Shown: in pieces, positions 14,286-15,726 of the stretch | Numbering within the stretch: the first letter of the stretch is position 1 | How the letters are laid out: each line of letters begins with the position of its first letter | NCBI GenBank assembly: GCA_963619835.1 | Contig: CAVEYD010000027.1 | Coordinates: 1-15,726, forward strand | Origin: Fimimonas sp963619835 | GTDB lineage: Bacteria > Bacillota > Clostridia > Christensenellales > CAG-314 | Direction of reading: 5' to 3' | Length of the DNA: 15,726 nucleotides | The notes under the pieces: model-generated | Database searches by the model: none | What the model was told of the DNA's origin: nothing | The model's input: the letters and a program-made list of their open reading frames with translations, nothing else | Made by a program: the position numbers and the translations under genes

Positions 14286-14440
14286 TATATTTTCTCCTTT
14301 AAAAACTTTATTTATCAAATAAAATAATGTATAATTAAAATAAATTCGATTACGAAAGTTTTCACAAAAACATATCGCATTTCTAACAAACATCATATCA
14401 CGATGCCCTTTTCAAAATAAGCTTCACGCGATACACAACA
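14286..14440 (-). promoter_or_regulatory. Long 5' leader of pta-ackA, possibly structured
   Basis: The predicted start near 14440 gives a leader of about 155 bases. TATCGC (14433-14428) can pair with GCGATA (14378-14373), enclosing a short hairpin CATC/GATG (14405-14402 with 14394-14391). The 3' half is very AT-rich up to the AAAGGAG site. I do not recognise a known riboswitch, and the pairings could be chance. Confidence 0.25.
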
Positions 14441-14451
14441 CTTTTTATAAT
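14423..14451 (+). promoter_or_regulatory. Promoter of tmcAL
   Basis: On the plus strand TTCACG (14423-14428) and a perfect TATAAT (14446-14451) are 17 bases apart. Predicted start is near 14458, about 38 bases before the tmcAL ATG. The -10 box shares five of its six bases with the -10 of the opposite pta promoter. The -35 matches consensus at four positions. Confidence 0.6.
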
Positions 14452-14475
14452 ATCACTAAACGTAAAAAAAGTAAA
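14447..14475 (-). promoter_or_regulatory. Promoter of pta-ackA
   Basis: On the minus strand TTTACT (14475-14470) and TATTAT (14452-14447) are 17 bases apart, with TGA directly before the -10 (extended -10). It faces away from tmcAL. Its -10 occupies almost the same bases as the tmcAL -10, so polymerase can hold only one of the two at a time. Confidence 0.65.
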
Positions 14476-14495
14476 CAAGATAAAGCGAGCAAACA

Positions 14496-15548
14496 ATGAA
14501 AATATCTGCAATTATTTGCGAATTTAACCCATTACATACTGGACATGCAAAATTAATAAATTTTGCGAAATCTATTACAGACAAAGTAGTTTGTATAATG
14601 AGCGGAAATTACACACAACGAGGGCTCCCGGCCTGTGCAAGCAAATTCGACAGAGCAAAACATGCAATTTTAGCCGGAGCCGACTTGGTGATAGAATTAC
14701 CGATTACTTTTGCAACAGGTTCTGCCGAAGATTTTGCTTTCGGAGCAATTGAAGTGGCACATCAAATAAAAGCAGACTATTTAATTTTCGGTAGCGAATG
14801 CGGAAATATATCAACTTTATCGCAAACAGCGGAAAAATTACTTACAAAAGAAACAAACACTAAAATAAAACAACTTATGCAAGAAGGCGTTAGTTATCCC
14901 AAAGCAATGTCCATTTTGCTTGGAGATATCGTTGACAAACCCAACAATACTTTGGCAATTGAATATATTAAAGCTATCTTAAAAAAAGGATACAGCATCA
15001 CACCGCTTACTATAACTAGAGAAGATAATTACAACAACAGCATAGCAAATCAATACGCAAGTTCTTCTGCATTAAGAAGTGATAAATCTCTTAGGGATAA
15101 GTACACTTACGACTTTGTTTATCAAGACATAAACGACGAAATTGAACTTAAATACAAAGAATTTTTACCGTCTTACATATCTACATTAAACATTGAATAT
15201 CTAAAACAAATATACGGAGTAACCGAGGGAATAGAAAACAGAATTGTCAATTCAGACACATCAAGCTATGAACTAATGCTAAACTCGATAAAAACCAAAA
15301 GATATACAAGAGCAAAAATACAAAGAATTCTTCTCAATGCAGTTTTAAACGTTAAAACTACTGATATAGAAGAAGCAAAGTTAGGCATACCATTTTTAAA
15401 AACACTGGCTGTAGAACAAAATAGCTTACAACTAATTCCAAAACAAGAAAATCACTTTGATGAAATTACCGCAAGAGGAGACCGTCTGTTTGTATCGCTA
15501 GGCGGGAAAACACCTTTATCAAAGCTACAAATAATTAGCAGAAAATAA
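14496..15548 (+). CDS. tmcAL: tRNA(Met) cytidine acetate ligase TmcAL (YlbM family)
   Basis: TmcAL makes N4-acetylcytidine at the wobble position of elongator tRNA-Met, using acetate and ATP through an acetyl-adenylate. The nucleotidyltransferase core is clear: EFNPLHTGHAKLI (9-21) with the HxGH motif, MSGNYTQRGLPACASKFDRAKHAILAGADLVIELP (35-69), a GSEC segment (98-101), SKPNN-like DKPNNTLAIEY, and TKRYTRAKIQRILL near 270-285 typical of the family. At 350 residues it is shorter than the B. subtilis protein (about 415). The family-like part ends near KTLAVEQ, and the last 40 residues do not resemble the usual C-terminal region. The ribosome binding site is weak. It is the only plus-strand gene. 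The shared promoter region with pta-ackA is notable because AckA's product, acetate, is its substrate. Confidence 0.9.
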   Translation: MKISAIICEFNPLHTGHAKLINFAKSITDKVVCIMSGNYTQRGLPACASKFDRAKHAILAGADLVIELPITFATGSAEDFAFGAIEVAHQIKADYLIFGSECGNISTLSQTAEKLLTKETNTKIKQLMQEGVSYPKAMSILLGDIVDKPNNTLAIEYIKAILKKGYSITPLTITREDNYNNSIANQYASSSALRSDKSLRDKYTYDFVYQDINDEIELKYKEFLPSYISTLNIEYLKQIYGVTEGIENRIVNSDTSSYELMLNSIKTKRYTRAKIQRILLNAVLNVKTTDIEEAKLGIPFLKTLAVEQNSLQLIPKQENHFDEITARGDRLFVSLGGKTPLSKLQIISRK

Positions 15549-15686
15549 TGCTGATTTACAGACAACGCATGGCAAAATCAAATCAACTACGCCGCAGCCC
15601 CACCTTCAAGACCAAAGAATGCATCATCTATCTCCACTCTAAAACTTATTATCAAGTCTTGCAAATGCATTATATTCCAAAAAGCA

Positions 15687-15723
15687 AAAGTGCTTTCAAA
15701 AATATGAAAGCACTTTATTTTTT
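15687..15723 (+). terminator. Rho-independent terminator downstream of tmcAL, probably bidirectional
   Basis: A perfect 12-bp stem (aaagtgctttca at 15687-15698 with tgaaagcacttt at 15705-15716) with a 6-base loop is followed on the plus strand by ATTTTTT. On the minus strand it is followed by TTTTGCTTTTT, so it may also stop transcripts entering from the right. It lies about 140 bases after the tmcAL stop. I see no supported gene in that 3' stretch. Confidence 0.88.
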
Positions 15724-15726
15724 ATC

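Noticed and set aside
14286..14396. 37-residue N-terminal extension of Pta from an ATG at 14396
   Set aside because: It lacks a ribosome binding site and family similarity, while ATG 14285 has AAAGGAG at good spacing and gives the normal Pta start.
1..15726. A possible novel defence, mobile or secretion system in the window
   Set aside because: Every supported gene belongs to a well-known housekeeping family in largely canonical order. No unknown gene cluster, integrase, repeat array or composition shift was visible.
15548..15726. Open frame of about 59 codons starting at ATG 15548, overlapping the tmcAL stop and running off the end
   Set aside because: It has no ribosome binding site, runs straight through the terminator hairpin at 15687-15716, and its translation resembles no family I know.

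Overview
The window is a chromosomal housekeeping segment from an AT-rich, Gram-positive-type bacterium. It most likely comes from a Clostridia-related Firmicute. The reasons are the rnc-smc-ftsY-ylxM-ffh-rpsP-khpA-rimM-trmD gene order, the rbgA (ylqF) gene, the yceD-rpmF pair, strong GGAGG ribosome binding sites and sigma-A-like promoters. Genus or species cannot be told from the sequence. Seventeen genes lie on the minus strand and one (tmcAL) on the plus strand. I see no mobile element, CRISPR array, tRNA, rRNA or phage gene, and no gene-free stretch longer than about 240 bases.

Layout in the direction of minus-strand transcription (right to left). (1) pta-ackA: the acetate pathway, driven by a promoter that lies back to back with that of tmcAL. 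(2) yceD-rpmF: an rRNA/ribosome-linked DUF177 protein and ribosomal protein L32, with their own promoter placed almost directly on the yceD start codon, and ending in a strong terminator. (3) rnc-smc-ftsY: RNase III, the chromosome condensation ATPase and the SRP receptor, tightly packed behind a clear promoter with a duplicated 12-bp element upstream. (4) ylxM-ffh-rpsP-khpA, then a hairpin, then rimM-trmD-rbgA-rnhB-yraN: SRP, the small ribosomal subunit, 16S processing, tRNA m1G37 methylation, 50S assembly and RNase HII. Most of the genes in this unit overlap or nearly touch. The last gene, yraN, carries a frameshift caused by a 4-bp tandem duplication. (5) rplS (L19), on its own with promoter, structured leader and terminator, instead of its usual place after trmD.

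The theme is translation and protein export: ribosomal proteins S16, L19 and L32, their assembly factors (RimM, RbgA, RNase III, DUF177), tRNA modification (TrmD, TmcAL) and SRP targeting (Ffh, FtsY, YlxM). No undescribed system is evident. The points worth a second look are mostly regulatory or mutational: the yraN frameshift, an Asp-to-Asn change at a metal-binding position of RNase III, overlapping divergent -10 boxes, a near-leaderless yceD promoter, the paired TTGTGAAACAAT element, an inverted repeat on the ylxM promoter, and the relocated rplS with a candidate L19 leader.
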